Source: Mucilaginibacter xinganensis
Lineage (GTDB): Bacteria; Bacteroidota; Bacteroidia; Sphingobacteriales; Sphingobacteriaceae
Assembly (NCBI GenBank): GCA_026225055.1
Contig: JAMFSA010000251.1
Location: 1 to 64,000, forward strand
Reading direction: 5' to 3'
DNA: 64,000 bases
Position numbers and translations under genes: made by a program. Shown here piece after piece: positions 53,379-62,409 of the stretch. Within the stretch, counting starts at the first letter, position 1; every line of letters begins with the position of its first letter. Below the pieces are notes generated by a model. The model did no database searches, was not told where the DNA came from, and worked only from the letters and a program-made list of their open reading frames with translations.

Positions 53379-54400
53379 CAGGACTTTTTTAATTGCACCA
53401 ATTGATTTTGTACCAAATACTGCATTGCCTCTTTTACAGCAAGATTTGGATCTTTCGGGTTAAAGCCCAAGTAGTTTCTTGACTTTGTAAGGTCGAAGTC
53501 TTGTTGCAGGCCCGAAAACATGGCAATATCCTTAACGCTCAGCAATGGGGCTTTGCCGCTTATTTTACTACCCAGTTCCATTAACCAGGCAATAACAAAC
53601 AAAACAGGTTTTGGCACGGCAACCGGTAATTTTATCTTCAGGCCGGGAAAAAGCTGTTGCGCTATTTTTGTGGTATCCTTAATAGAAGTACATTTTTCAT
53701 TGGCAAGTATGTACCGCTCTCCGCTGATGCCTTTTGTTGCCGCTAAGTAACAGCCTTCGGCAACATCCTTCACATCAACCCAGTTTAGGGCAATATTGGT
53801 TTCAACCGGAATCTCCTTTTGCAGAATAAGCTTCAGGATATTATACGATACATTTAAAGGCGCAAAAACCTCGCCCCCTATCATCGCCGAAGGCAACACG
53901 GCTACTAATTCAATGTTATGTTTTTCCGCTAGTTCAAAAGCCAGTTTTTCACCATCATTTTTTGAGTTGTAATACATATCCCTCCGGTCGGGATTATAGC
54001 CATCGCTTTCCTTTGCCGGTATGGTGTTATAATTCAGCGCCGCTATCGAGCTTACATATACAATTCTTTTAACCCCGGCTTCCGCTGCGGCTTCAATCAT
54101 GCTCCTTGTACCCAGGATATTTACATCATAAATTTCCTTTTGAGGGTCTTTTGCCCAAAGCTTAAATGCCGCGCCCACTGCATAAAAGGTTTCAACTCCC
54201 TGCAATGCCTTTATTAATGATTGCTTATCAGTAATATCTGATTGCACCACTTCGCAATCCAAGCCTGCGAAAGGTTCTTTGTTGCTGATATTCCTGACAG
54301 CGGCCCGTACCGGGATACCTTTACTGATCAGTAGTCGTACTAAATTATTGCCGAGGTGCCCGTTTGCACCATTAACGAGGGATAATTGCTGATTTGCCAT
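53378..54400 (-). CDS. NAD-dependent epimerase/dehydratase-like extended SDR
   Basis: A 340-aa protein with cofactor motif GANGHLGNNL near residue 12 and the segment YYNSKNDGEKLAF holding the Tyr-x-x-x-Lys of extended SDRs; the serine is in IVYVSSIAALN. The AVRNISNKE segment after the second strand suggests NADPH preference. It resembles dihydroflavonol reductase-like proteins. The substrate is unknown. Confidence 0.88.
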   Translation of the reverse strand: MANQQLSLVNGANGHLGNNLVRLLISKGIPVRAAVRNISNKEPFAGLDCEVVQSDITDKQSLIKALQGVETFYAVGAAFKLWAKDPQKEIYDVNILGTRSMIEAAAEAGVKRIVYVSSIAALNYNTIPAKESDGYNPDRRDMYYNSKNDGEKLAFELAEKHNIELVAVLPSAMIGGEVFAPLNVSYNILKLILQKEIPVETNIALNWVDVKDVAEGCYLAATKGISGERYILANEKCTSIKDTTKIAQQLFPGLKIKLPVAVPKPVLFVIAWLMELGSKISGKAPLLSVKDIAMFSGLQQDFDLTKSRNYLGFNPKDPNLAVKEAMQYLVQNQLVQLKKS

Positions 54401-54467
54401 TTGCTTATTTTTTAATAATTAATGGCACAAAGTTGCGGGCTATTAAACCGGAACCACTTGACAAATG

Positions 54468-55043
54468 TTAGGAATTCATCCGCTTGCGGATACGGCTCAG
54501 GCTTTCGGGCTTCATCCCCAAAAAGGACGCGATATATTGAACCGGGACATGATGGATGATACCCGGATAATTTTCAATCAGTTTTTTATAGCGCTGCTCA
54601 GCGCTTAGCGTTGCCAGTTCCTTTGAGCGATTTTCGTTATAAGCTATAGACTGCTGAAATACGCCAATACTGAAATCCTTAAACGCGACACTTTGTTGAG
54701 TCAGCAGGTCTAAATTTGTTTTTGTGATCCTCAGTAGTTCGCATTCGGTAATGCACTCTACATTTTCATCCGCTTTGGTTTGGCCGATGTAATGAAAATA
54801 AGAAGTGATAAACCCCGGCGGGCAATTGATGTGGGTGGTTACCTCGTCGCCATTCTCGTTATAATGAAACAGGCGCATAAAGCCTTTTACAACAAAGTAC
54901 AGGTATTGGGGTACTGTACCAGCCTCCTCAATTATCCGGTTTTTCGGAAATAACACGGGCTCAAAATACATTTTACATAAATCAATATCACGCTCAGTTA
55001 ACTGTACTTTTTGAGATATGATATTGAGCAGATGATTGTGCAT
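54468..55043 (-). CDS. Crp/Fnr-family transcriptional regulator
   Basis: A 191-aa protein with a cNMP-binding-like beta roll (about 20-115: VLFPKNRIIEEAGTVPQYLY, FMRLFHYNENGDEVTTHINC) and a C-terminal helix-turn-helix (HVPVQYIASFLGMKPESLSR). No cysteine cluster of Fnr is present, so the ligand is unlikely to be an iron-sulfur cluster. It precedes the epimerase gene on the same strand, so the epimerase is a possible target or operon partner. Confidence 0.88.
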   Translation of the reverse strand: MHNHLLNIISQKVQLTERDIDLCKMYFEPVLFPKNRIIEEAGTVPQYLYFVVKGFMRLFHYNENGDEVTTHINCPPGFITSYFHYIGQTKADENVECITECELLRITKTNLDLLTQQSVAFKDFSIGVFQQSIAYNENRSKELATLSAEQRYKKLIENYPGIIHHVPVQYIASFLGMKPESLSRIRKRMNS

Positions 55044-55077
55044 GCGGGCAAGTTATTAATAAATAGCAGCAATAAAA

Positions 55078-55106
55078 AAGCCTTCAGATTTCCTAATGAA
55101 AGCTTT
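55078..55106 (-). terminator. Terminator of the alpha/beta hydrolase gene
   Basis: On the minus strand AAAGCTTTCA and TGAAGGCTTT form a stem with a 9-base loop, followed by TTTTT. It lies about 25 bases after the hydrolase stop codon. Confidence 0.6.
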
Positions 55107-55130
55107 GATCTACCTTGTACAATCCCCGGA

Positions 55131-55913
55131 TTACTTTTTAACAGCACCTATCGCGGCAGCAATAATTAGTTTTGCCACATCCTCAGGGTGCGATTCATAA
55201 ACGGAGTGACTTGCACCTTCAATTTCAACAGTAACACTTTTAGCGCGTTTGGCATACATCCGTTCCAAATCGGGATTGATAATACGGTCGGATTTGGCTA
55301 CCATATACCAGCTTGGTTTTGTTCTCCATGCTGGATTTTGGATAATAGCATGAAACACGGTATCCGCAGCAGGCATTTGCGCGTTGGCTGCAAAATCAGC
55401 AATTGATGTTGGAAGATCAGCGGCAAAGTCAGCATGAAAACGATCCGGAGCTATATAATCAAATCCGTCAGCACCTTTTTGCAGTGATTTATAGGCAGAA
55501 GGATAGCGTTTTCCATTGCCTCCTTCGCTTTCACCGTTATCGGGCGCGTGCGCGGCTATATAAACCAGGCCTGCAACATGGTCGTCGTTACCGGCAACGG
55601 TAATAATGGCACCACCGTAGCTATGCCCAACTAAAATACACGGGCCATCCTGCATGGCTAATATCCTTTTTACCGCGGCAACATCACCGGCAAAGGAGGT
55701 AAGCGGTTGTTGGGTTACGCTAACATGATATCCCTTTTTAACCAGTATATCATACACCGGTTTCCAGCCCGAGCCATCTACAAAAGCGCCGTGAACCAAA
55801 ACAATATTTTTAATGCCTGACGGTTGCTGAGCATCAGCAGAAAAAGCAAAAACTGAGCTGAAGATGATGGCGCAAAACAGAGCAATCCTTCTTTTTAAAA
55901 TTGAGTTTTTCAT
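55131..55913 (-). CDS. Secreted alpha/beta hydrolase
   Basis: A 260-aa protein with a signal-like leader (RIALFCAIIFSSVFAFSADA). The nucleophile elbow GHSYGGA holds the catalytic Ser, the oxyanion region is VLVHGAFVDGSGW, and a histidine lies in EGASHSVYESHP near the end. The VHGAF start and size match small esterase/hydrolase families. The substrate is unknown. Confidence 0.88.
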   Translation of the reverse strand: MKNSILKRRIALFCAIIFSSVFAFSADAQQPSGIKNIVLVHGAFVDGSGWKPVYDILVKKGYHVSVTQQPLTSFAGDVAAVKRILAMQDGPCILVGHSYGGAIITVAGNDDHVAGLVYIAAHAPDNGESEGGNGKRYPSAYKSLQKGADGFDYIAPDRFHADFAADLPTSIADFAANAQMPAADTVFHAIIQNPAWRTKPSWYMVAKSDRIINPDLERMYAKRAKSVTVEIEGASHSVYESHPEDVAKLIIAAAIGAVKK

Positions 55914-55945
55914 GATAATAGATTTTATTTTTAGATGATTGTATA

Positions 55946-56347
55946 TTAAACTTTTAGGCCACCGAAGATGCTGACCATCATTACCGACAGCACGATGAGG
56001 GTTATTAAAATATAGAGCTTGTCCCTTTCCATTACAAAGCCCACCAGCGAAAATGCTATACGCAATACAGGTGTAGCTATAAGCACTACTACGCCAAGTT
56101 GTATAATCCCTTTAGCATTGAATGTGCTTATGCCTGTTATAATTTGGCCAATGCTGGTAAACCCGGTTTTTGTACCTATAAATTGATGGTAGGCCGGTAA
56201 AGCCAGGCCGCCCGATTGCTGCAGATAAACTAACCCACCTATAAGCACTATCAGACTGGCAATAATTACGCCATACCTGAGTTGCAAACCAATAAACTGC
56301 TCGATATCATGGTCGGCGAATAAGTTTTTTGAAATATCTTTTTTCAT
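55946..56347 (-). CDS. DUF1634 membrane protein
   Basis: A 133-aa protein with three hydrophobic helices (about 30-48, 80-102 and 112-130); DIEQFIGLQLRYGVIIASLI is the family-type N-terminus. It starts 11 bases after the TauE gene on the same strand. DUF1634 proteins regularly accompany TauE/SafE permeases and probably assist them. Confidence 0.85.
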   Translation of the reverse strand: MKKDISKNLFADHDIEQFIGLQLRYGVIIASLIVLIGGLVYLQQSGGLALPAYHQFIGTKTGFTSIGQIITGISTFNAKGIIQLGVVVLIATPVLRIAFSLVGFVMERDKLYILITLIVLSVMMVSIFGGLKV

Positions 56348-56358
56348 TACTCTTGTTA

Positions 56359-57192
56359 TTAAAATTGATGGTTATAACCGTTATAGATCATCTCGACCGC
56401 TACAAAACATATGGCAGTACAAAAAATGTATTTTAATACTTTAGGATCGAGCCTTGTGAGTAGTTTAGAGCCGGTAAACGCGCCGCCGAGCACACCCAAA
56501 ACTACCGGGAAAGCAATGCCGGGATCCATATAGCCCCGTTGCAGGTAAACAACCGCGCTGGCTGCCGCCGTAACGCCGATCATGAAATTACTGGTAGTGG
56601 TGCTCACCTTAAAAGGGATGTGCATGGTTGAATCCATAGCCAACACCTTCAGCGCACCTGAACCTATCCCTAATAACCCCGACATAACGCCCGCCAGTGC
56701 CATGATAGAAAAACCTGCGCCAACATTTTTTAGCTGGTAATTTATCGGTCCTTCTTTAGTGGGATAGCTGCTGTTAAGTTTTAGTTTGAAGGACAGATTG
56801 CTTCCGGTTGTTAGCGCCTCCTGGTTTTTCTTGCGGATGGTCATGGCGGCAGAAAAAAGCAGTATGGCCCCGAAAAGTATAGCGATGGTATTAGTAGGTG
56901 TGTATACGGCTATCACCGCCCCTGCTACCGCGCCAACAGTGGTAGCAATTTCAAGAAACATACCCAAACGGATGTTAGTGATGCCCTCCTTTACATAAGC
57001 GCTTGCCGCGCCCGATGAGTTAGCAATTGACGCCAGCAAGGCGGCACCTATGGCGTAACGGATATCTACATGAAAAACGAGTGTGAGCAAAGGTATAACT
57101 ACCACCCCGCCCCCCAAACCGGTGAGCGAACCCACCAAACCTGCCAGGTACGCGCCTGCAAGTAATATTAATGTGAATGTTAGAATTGTCAT
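56359..57192 (-). CDS. TauE/SafE family anion permease
   Basis: A 277-aa membrane protein with about eight helices in two repeats. Family features are GSLTGLGGGVVVIPLLTLVF at the start and GVMSGLLGIGSGALKVLAM at the second repeat. Such proteins export sulfite, sulfonates or related sulfur anions. It forms a two-gene unit with DUF1634; the inverted half-sites upstream (57260-57295) may regulate it. Confidence 0.9.
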   Translation of the reverse strand: MTILTFTLILLAGAYLAGLVGSLTGLGGGVVVIPLLTLVFHVDIRYAIGAALLASIANSSGAASAYVKEGITNIRLGMFLEIATTVGAVAGAVIAVYTPTNTIAILFGAILLFSAAMTIRKKNQEALTTGSNLSFKLKLNSSYPTKEGPINYQLKNVGAGFSIMALAGVMSGLLGIGSGALKVLAMDSTMHIPFKVSTTTSNFMIGVTAAASAVVYLQRGYMDPGIAFPVVLGVLGGAFTGSKLLTRLDPKVLKYIFCTAICFVAVEMIYNGYNHQF

Positions 57193-57259
57193 GATATGAT
57201 GTATTAATTATTGTTTTTTTATGATGATCTGTTTTATTTGATTGTCCTAAATCACACCA

Positions 57260-57295
57260 CAAACATACGATGTTTTATTTAAACATCAGATGTTT
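57260..57295 (-). promoter_or_regulatory. TauE promoter with alternating AAACAT / GATGTTT half-sites
   Basis: On the minus strand TATGTTTG (complement of 57260-57267) fits the -7 consensus. Overlapping and upstream are AAACAT (57261-57266), GATGTTT (57269-57275), AAACATC (57281-57287) and GATGTTT (57289-57295), two inverted pairs. A dimeric repressor would block polymerase here. The regulator is not known. Confidence 0.45.
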
Positions 57296-57407
57296 AAATT
57301 TGTTTTTTACTTTTTTATGTTTTTCAGGCTGACATTTTATAAATAGTGAAGCTGATAGCATTCGGCACAAATAGTTATATTTGAGCTACAACCAACTGAC
57401 CATCCAC

Positions 57408-58202
57408 ATGAAAAAAATCTTACTTGCCCTTATTTGCACCGTTTATTTCTGCTGTACGGCATTCGCGCAAAAAACGGATACCATTACAACAGCATCCGGC
57501 CTGAAATACTTTTTTAAAATAAAAGGCAGCGGGCCAGCCTTCATTCCAGGGCAATTGGCTATAGTGGATTATATTTTAACCCTGAGCGATGGAACAAAAA
57601 TAGATGCAACCCAGGATCGGAAAACACCGTTCGCGGCGCAGGTGCCATCGGGCAATATGATTAAAGGTTATAATGAGGCCATATTATTAATGCATGTTGG
57701 CGACCGGGCCGTATTCATGCTGCCTTATAACATCGCCTATGGCGCAAAAGGCCGGGCTCCCATCCCGCCCAATGCCGACCTTATTTTTGATATAACCCTA
57801 CTGGATGTAAAAGCCAAATCGTTAAGCATGATTTTGGATAGCATACTTTTTGCAAAACCGGTTACAGCAGATTCGAAACCGCAAATGGATACGGTGCTTA
57901 AAACTTTTAACACGTTAAAGAAAGCCGGATTTAAGGACCTGTATGTATCCGAGGATGATTTGAACACTATCGGCTATGAGCTCATCAAAAAACACCCTGC
58001 CGATGCTGTGGAACTGTTTAAACTGAATGTGAAGCTATACCCAAAATCGTACAACGCGTATGATAGCCTGGCCGAAGGTTATATGGATATGGGCGACAAT
58101 AAACAGGCGATCAAAAATTATGAAAAATCGCTGAAGCTGAATCCAAAGAATACTAATGCTACGGAGATGATTAAGAAGATGCAGGCGGGTGGGAAGAATT
58201 AA
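57408..58202 (+). CDS. FKBP-type peptidyl-prolyl isomerase with TPR
   Basis: The start at 57408 (MKKILLALICTVYFCCTAFA then Q) gives a signal peptide; the open frame begins at 57381. The roughly 264-aa protein has an FKBP domain (about 22-128: QLAIVDYILTLSDGTKIDAT, KGYNEAILLMHVGDRAVFML, then GRAPIPPNADLIFDITLLD) and a C-terminal TPR unit (YDSLAEGYMDMGDNKQAIKN, YEKSLKLNPKN). It probably helps fold proteins in the periplasm. Confidence 0.92.
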   Translation: MKKILLALICTVYFCCTAFAQKTDTITTASGLKYFFKIKGSGPAFIPGQLAIVDYILTLSDGTKIDATQDRKTPFAAQVPSGNMIKGYNEAILLMHVGDRAVFMLPYNIAYGAKGRAPIPPNADLIFDITLLDVKAKSLSMILDSILFAKPVTADSKPQMDTVLKTFNTLKKAGFKDLYVSEDDLNTIGYELIKKHPADAVELFKLNVKLYPKSYNAYDSLAEGYMDMGDNKQAIKNYEKSLKLNPKNTNATEMIKKMQAGGKN

Positions 58203-58257
58203 GTTGTTCTGTTTAAGCACACGAGGCAAGCGTGCGCAAGCAAACCAGCTTAGTAGA

Positions 58258-58710
58258 TTAATTCCTAAAATTATAAGTCATTAATGAATAGATCATTAAA
58301 ATAAAAAACAACAGGTACCTAATCGTCAGTGCTTTATTATAGAATAGAACATTTACATCCTTTTTATTATCCAAAAAATAATAAACTACTGCTTGCATAA
58401 CAGCTGCCATAAAAAATATTGTCAATAGAAGCAATAGAAGCACTATGCCCAGGTCTATGTGACTTAAAGTAAATACCATTCCAACCAAAGATATACTGAA
58501 AAGAAATCCATATACTATTGAATAAACAATATTATATTCTATCGATTTGAGAGTATAAAACCCTAATGGGAAATATAATAACGCCAAAAATAACATATCA
58601 AAAGAAGCAGCATAAGCTAAATCCGCAATATGCTTTTGTGTTAGAAAATATGCTATGAGAAATATTAGCCCTAAAAAAGCTTCTATAATATTTATTACTC
58701 TTAATTTCAT
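58258..58710 (-). CDS. Small membrane protein, unknown
   Basis: A 150-aa very hydrophobic protein with about five helices and no recognised family. The gene is clearly more AT-rich than its FKBP neighbour. A double-hairpin repeat (copy B) lies 24 bases upstream of its start in the same orientation. It is likely an accessory gene. Confidence 0.6.
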   Translation of the reverse strand: MKLRVINIIEAFLGLIFLIAYFLTQKHIADLAYAASFDMLFLALLYFPLGFYTLKSIEYNIVYSIVYGFLFSISLVGMVFTLSHIDLGIVLLLLLLTIFFMAAVMQAVVYYFLDNKKDVNVLFYNKALTIRYLLFFILMIYSLMTYNFRN

Positions 58711-58734
58711 TCATCATTAATTACCATCCCCACT

Positions 58735-58784
58735 GGTCGAAGTTTACAAACTTCGACCTAAAATATAGCAAGCATACTGCTTGC
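58735..58784. repeat. Dispersed double-hairpin repeat, copy B
   Basis: A perfect 11-bp stem GGTCGAAGTTT / AAACTTCGACC (58735-58745, 58748-58758), a short A/T linker, and a second 7-bp stem GCAAGCA / TGCTTGC (58768-58774, 58778-58784). It is the best preserved copy in the window. It lies between two AT-rich membrane-protein genes. Confidence 0.8.
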
Positions 58785-58794
58785 AAAAAGGATA

Positions 58795-59259
58795 TTACTC
58801 CTTATTGAGGTTGAAATATTCCATTATCGTGTTATAAATATCTTTATCATTCCCGGCGATGTACTTAGTTCGAAATCCAAAGACACTCCCATTATTCATT
58901 GTAAAACTTATGATCGGTGATCCCCTGTACGGAGCTGTGTATTCTATATCGCTGATATCTTTCCAATAGGCAACATCTCTGGGAATTTGAAATAATAATT
59001 TCCCGGCAATAAAAAGTTGTAATTTATCCGGATCAAGCTCTAATGCAATTTTACCCTTTAAACAAGGGATAAGATACATAACAGTTACATAACTAGCCCT
59101 CCCAACTATTATCAGCATAATAGCACAAAAAAACAGCCATGACCTATAATCGGACTGACGGGTTATAAGAGCTATATAAAACATTAACGTCATAAATACC
59201 AATATCCCCGCATCACAAAGCATCCGCCAGTCACTGTATTTGTATTGCCTTATTCCCAT
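58795..59259 (-). CDS. Membrane protein with PH-like domain (STM3941-like)
   Basis: A 154-aa protein. Two transmembrane helices (about 15-35 and 40-65) precede a soluble beta domain (KIALELDPDKLQLFIAGKLL, IPRDVAYWKDISDIEYT, IISFTMNNGSVFGFRTKY), the layout of STM3941/bacterial PH-type proteins. The role is unknown. The gene is bracketed by hairpin repeats B and C in direct orientation. Confidence 0.65.
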   Translation of the reverse strand: MGIRQYKYSDWRMLCDAGILVFMTLMFYIALITRQSDYRSWLFFCAIMLIIVGRASYVTVMYLIPCLKGKIALELDPDKLQLFIAGKLLFQIPRDVAYWKDISDIEYTAPYRGSPIISFTMNNGSVFGFRTKYIAGNDKDIYNTIMEYFNLNKE

Positions 59260-59269
59260 TTTATTAGTC

Positions 59270-59293
59270 GGCTCAGGTTTAAAAACTTCAGCC
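59270..59293. repeat. Dispersed hairpin repeat, copy C (degenerate)
   Basis: GGCTCAGGTTT (59270-59280) and AAACTTCAGCC (59283-59293) form the same hairpin as copy B with substitutions. The second hairpin is decayed. It starts 10 bases upstream of the minus-strand gene at 58795-59259. Confidence 0.6.
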
Positions 59294-59325
59294 TAAAAAT
59301 ACAATAAGAATCCTGTTCAACTAAA

Positions 59326-61323
59326 CTAATTTGCCTTTAACCGTATAACACTTAACGAATAAGCTGGCGCTGTGTATTGATCCAGGTCCACAACCGCGAT
59401 CTCAGCGTTTTCAGGCACTACTTTTTTAGGCTGATCGAGGGAGTTTTTGTCGGTCGGGTTGCCCTTTAATAACTGTACGTTAGCTTTAACGGTTGCGATA
59501 TGAAATGCGGATAAATTAACACGCGCTGTTGCCGATTGTGCACCTGCATTAACTATTTTCAGTATGATGTCGCCGGTTTTAGTATCCTGAACACATGATG
59601 CCGCCAGTGTAGTGTCCCGCGCTGATGCTTTTGGAAAAGTTATAACATCGGGGATATAAACATTCCCCTGATTGGTGGAGAACAGTTGCTGTACGTAGTA
59701 ATTGGCGGTAAGCATCACATCCGTATTATTGAAATAGATAAGATTGGGATTCCATGAGGTATGGTTAAGATTTGCCAGCAATGGCGCGTATGATGCCATG
59801 CGGATCACATCGCCGTTGCGCTCCACACTGGTCATAAATGCCGCCTCGCAAAGCGCGTTGTATAAAGTGTTGCCCCATGAAGCATACTCACCTATATAAA
59901 CGTGCGATTTAGTCCTGCGGTAATTATCATAACGATGATTATTCATCAGGAACCATTCTGGTTTTTCATAAAAATGCTCATCTACCACCGGTACAGATAG
60001 CTTGTCGGCAAAGTTCCAGCCCAGGTCATAGTCTTCTCCATCGGGTGCCGGGCCAACGGTACCTACTATGGTAATTTCGGGGTGTTTTACACGCATCGCA
60101 TCATAAAGCATTTTAAAGCGGTCCCTGAATTCAGGCGTTTGCTTATCCTCATTACCTATGCCAATGTATTGCAGGTTAAAAGGTTTTGGATGCCCTGCTG
60201 CTGCTCTTTTTGCTCCCCAGGTTGTAGTCGCTGGCCCGTTAGCATATTCTATCAGGTCTAAAATGTCCTGAACATATTGTTTCATGTCCGCCATCGGGAT
60301 ACCTCTTTGGCCCGTACCGCCAATGGCCCATGTACCGCCCGAATTTTGGCAGCTCACACCTGCCGCCACAATAGGCAGCGCCTTTGCGCCTATATCCTCA
60401 CAAAACCTGAAGTACTCATAAAACCCAAGTCCAGCACTCTGGTTATATCCCCATATATTCCGTTGCTGTACCCTAATTTCAACCGGGCCGATGGTGTTTT
60501 TCCACCTGTAGATATTATTCAGTCCATCGCCATGAACAAGGCAGCCACCGGGGAAACGCACAAACTTGGGGTGGATATCGGCAACGGCCTGCGCCAGGTC
60601 GGCACGCAAGCCATTGGGTTCGTTTTTGTAGGTGTTTTTGGGGAAAAGAGAAACCTCATCTATAGCCAGCTTAGATTTTAGTTTTGCCACTATCGTTAAT
60701 CTTGCCGAATCGCTGGTTTTATCAACTGTTATTGCCCCGGTATACTTCTTCCAGCCGTTGCTGGTGGTGGTGAAGGAAAGGCTGCCATAAACAGTCCCCG
60801 ATGGGCTTTTAAGTGTTACTGTTACAGGAATTGGTTCAGCAGAGATCTGTTTAATAAATACCGAAAAATTATATACCTCACCTGCTTTTACAGCAATGCC
60901 ATCATAACCCAGATTGGTAATACCTACCCCCTGCTGACCGGGATCATCAATATTCAATACCACATAATGCGGGTTATTGGCGTTTATAGGTGCAGCGGTT
61001 TCAACAGAGATAGTACCGTAACCGTAGCCCTTTGTGGTATATTCCCAATTAGTTAAGGGGTTCCACTCCTTTCTATCATCCGGACTATATTCAAACGACC
61101 CATTTTGAATCAGCTGCCCATATAAACCGCCATCTGCCGCATAGCTGATATCCTCAAAAAACACCCCGAAAAGATCGGGGCTTATCTTCCTGCTTTGAGT
61201 TGCATCCTGCTGTGAACCGTTAACTGTTTGTTGCGAAAACCCGGCAAACGGAATAAGAAGCAGACCCACGATAAAAACATAAACAAGATTTTTTAAACAC
61301 ACGGCATTAGTGCTGGCTGACAT
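59326..61323 (-). CDS. GH51 alpha-L-arabinofuranosidase, secreted
   Basis: A 665-aa protein with a signal peptide (CLKNLVYVFIVGLLLIPFAG). It has a carbohydrate-binding-type beta domain (about 40-200: GLYGQLIQNGSFEYSPDDRK, NHPHYVV-like NNPHYVVLNI), then the GH51 barrel: KFVRFPGGCLVHGDGLNNIY, YIGIGNEDKQTP with the acid/base Glu, and HVYIGEYASWGN with the nucleophile Glu. The C-terminal beta domain is about 550-665. It removes arabinofuranosyl side groups from plant polysaccharides. No SusC/D pair is seen nearby; the OMP receptor fragment at the right edge is separated by the SUKH gene. Confidence 0.9.
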   Translation of the reverse strand: MSASTNAVCLKNLVYVFIVGLLLIPFAGFSQQTVNGSQQDATQSRKISPDLFGVFFEDISYAADGGLYGQLIQNGSFEYSPDDRKEWNPLTNWEYTTKGYGYGTISVETAAPINANNPHYVVLNIDDPGQQGVGITNLGYDGIAVKAGEVYNFSVFIKQISAEPIPVTVTLKSPSGTVYGSLSFTTTSNGWKKYTGAITVDKTSDSARLTIVAKLKSKLAIDEVSLFPKNTYKNEPNGLRADLAQAVADIHPKFVRFPGGCLVHGDGLNNIYRWKNTIGPVEIRVQQRNIWGYNQSAGLGFYEYFRFCEDIGAKALPIVAAGVSCQNSGGTWAIGGTGQRGIPMADMKQYVQDILDLIEYANGPATTTWGAKRAAAGHPKPFNLQYIGIGNEDKQTPEFRDRFKMLYDAMRVKHPEITIVGTVGPAPDGEDYDLGWNFADKLSVPVVDEHFYEKPEWFLMNNHRYDNYRRTKSHVYIGEYASWGNTLYNALCEAAFMTSVERNGDVIRMASYAPLLANLNHTSWNPNLIYFNNTDVMLTANYYVQQLFSTNQGNVYIPDVITFPKASARDTTLAASCVQDTKTGDIILKIVNAGAQSATARVNLSAFHIATVKANVQLLKGNPTDKNSLDQPKKVVPENAEIAVVDLDQYTAPAYSLSVIRLKAN

Positions 61324-61509
61324 ATGGCAACGATTTATAATTTTTTAAAATGAATTCCCCGGTTAAATAAGAATGAGCGAACCGGATTGATTTATAATAC
61401 GTGTTAAATTAACACTAATTATTTCAGATTAAAAAGTTTTTTTTAATAAATCGATTAGACAGTCGCAATTAGTATTGAAATAATAAGATCGAGGAGAGAT
61501 TCTAACTTA

Positions 61510-62271
61510 TCAGAACTTCCACCATTTTGTTTTTACTTTATCTGTTCTGTTATCTTTATTGCGTATTGATTCGAAAGATACCTTCTCTCCTTTTTCAGGG
61601 AATAAGATTCCACCGCTATCGATATATTCTAATGGTAAATAACCATAATTCTGATTATCCTGTCCAACAATAGTAACGTACGATTTAGTTAACTTAAAAA
61701 AGGCTGCAGGATCTTTTGCGACTCTTTCTAAAAATCCATTAAAAGTTTTAGCAATTGGTTTAAGGATATTAAAATAAGGCTGTGGAGTTACTAAAAACAC
61801 ATTACCTGCATATTCCCCATCTAAAAAAATCGTTAAACAGGAGGGACCGCTATTTACCTGTGCAAACGCTAACCATTTGTTTTCTCCCCGATAAAGTATT
61901 TTGCTTTTGTTAGAATCAATTGTCCATGCGAGCTTTCCCTTTAGTAAATACTGTTCGGTAAAATCCATTAATTTGTTAACAGGAAATTGAATTAACAAAG
62001 CTTCATTTTTAACATTCTCCGGAAGTACAGGAGTTGCTAAACTAAATCCGTTGCATTTAGTATAAAAATCTAAGAATTCAGCCAATTGAGGATTTTTGCA
62101 AATTTTTTCAAGGTTCTTTATCCCTTTTACATCAATATTTCTTTCGAGCCTGTTTTCAATTTCAACCTCTGTTGGTTCTTTAGTTGAATTCACATCAAAT
62201 AGAACTTTTAATACAGGTCGCTCCGTTTCAAAGAGTTCAAAAAAAGTTCTTTTATTATTTACTTTATTCAT
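61510..62271 (-). CDS. SMI1/KNR4 (SUKH)-like protein
   Basis: A 253-aa soluble protein. The segment LAEFLDFYTKCNGFSLATPV resembles the FYxxxNG region of SUKH/SMI1 domains, and VFLVTPQPYFNILKPIAKTF is like their later helix. SUKH proteins often give immunity against contact-dependent toxins, though others are housekeeping. No toxin gene is next to it. The gene is AT-rich and has hairpin repeat D 85 bases upstream. Confidence 0.6.
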   Translation of the reverse strand: MNKVNNKRTFFELFETERPVLKVLFDVNSTKEPTEVEIENRLERNIDVKGIKNLEKICKNPQLAEFLDFYTKCNGFSLATPVLPENVKNEALLIQFPVNKLMDFTEQYLLKGKLAWTIDSNKSKILYRGENKWLAFAQVNSGPSCLTIFLDGEYAGNVFLVTPQPYFNILKPIAKTFNGFLERVAKDPAAFFKLTKSYVTIVGQDNQNYGYLPLEYIDSGGILFPEKGEKVSFESIRNKDNRTDKVKTKWWKF

Positions 62272-62356
62272 ATTTTACAGTGATGATGCCAATCTCTATA
62301 AAGCTCAATAAATTATTATTGACTTAAAGATATTAAGAATTAAAAGAAAAAAATTA

Positions 62357-62380
62357 GGTTGAAATCTATAAACTTCGACC
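62357..62380. repeat. Dispersed hairpin repeat, copy D (partial)
   Basis: GGTTGAAATCT (62357-62367) and AAACTTCGACC (62370-62380): the right arm is identical to copy B, the left arm has substitutions. It lies upstream of the SUKH-like gene and just after the end of the OMP receptor gene. Confidence 0.55.
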
Positions 62381-62409
62381 TAAAATACTAAAAAAACATA
62401 TGTTATATA

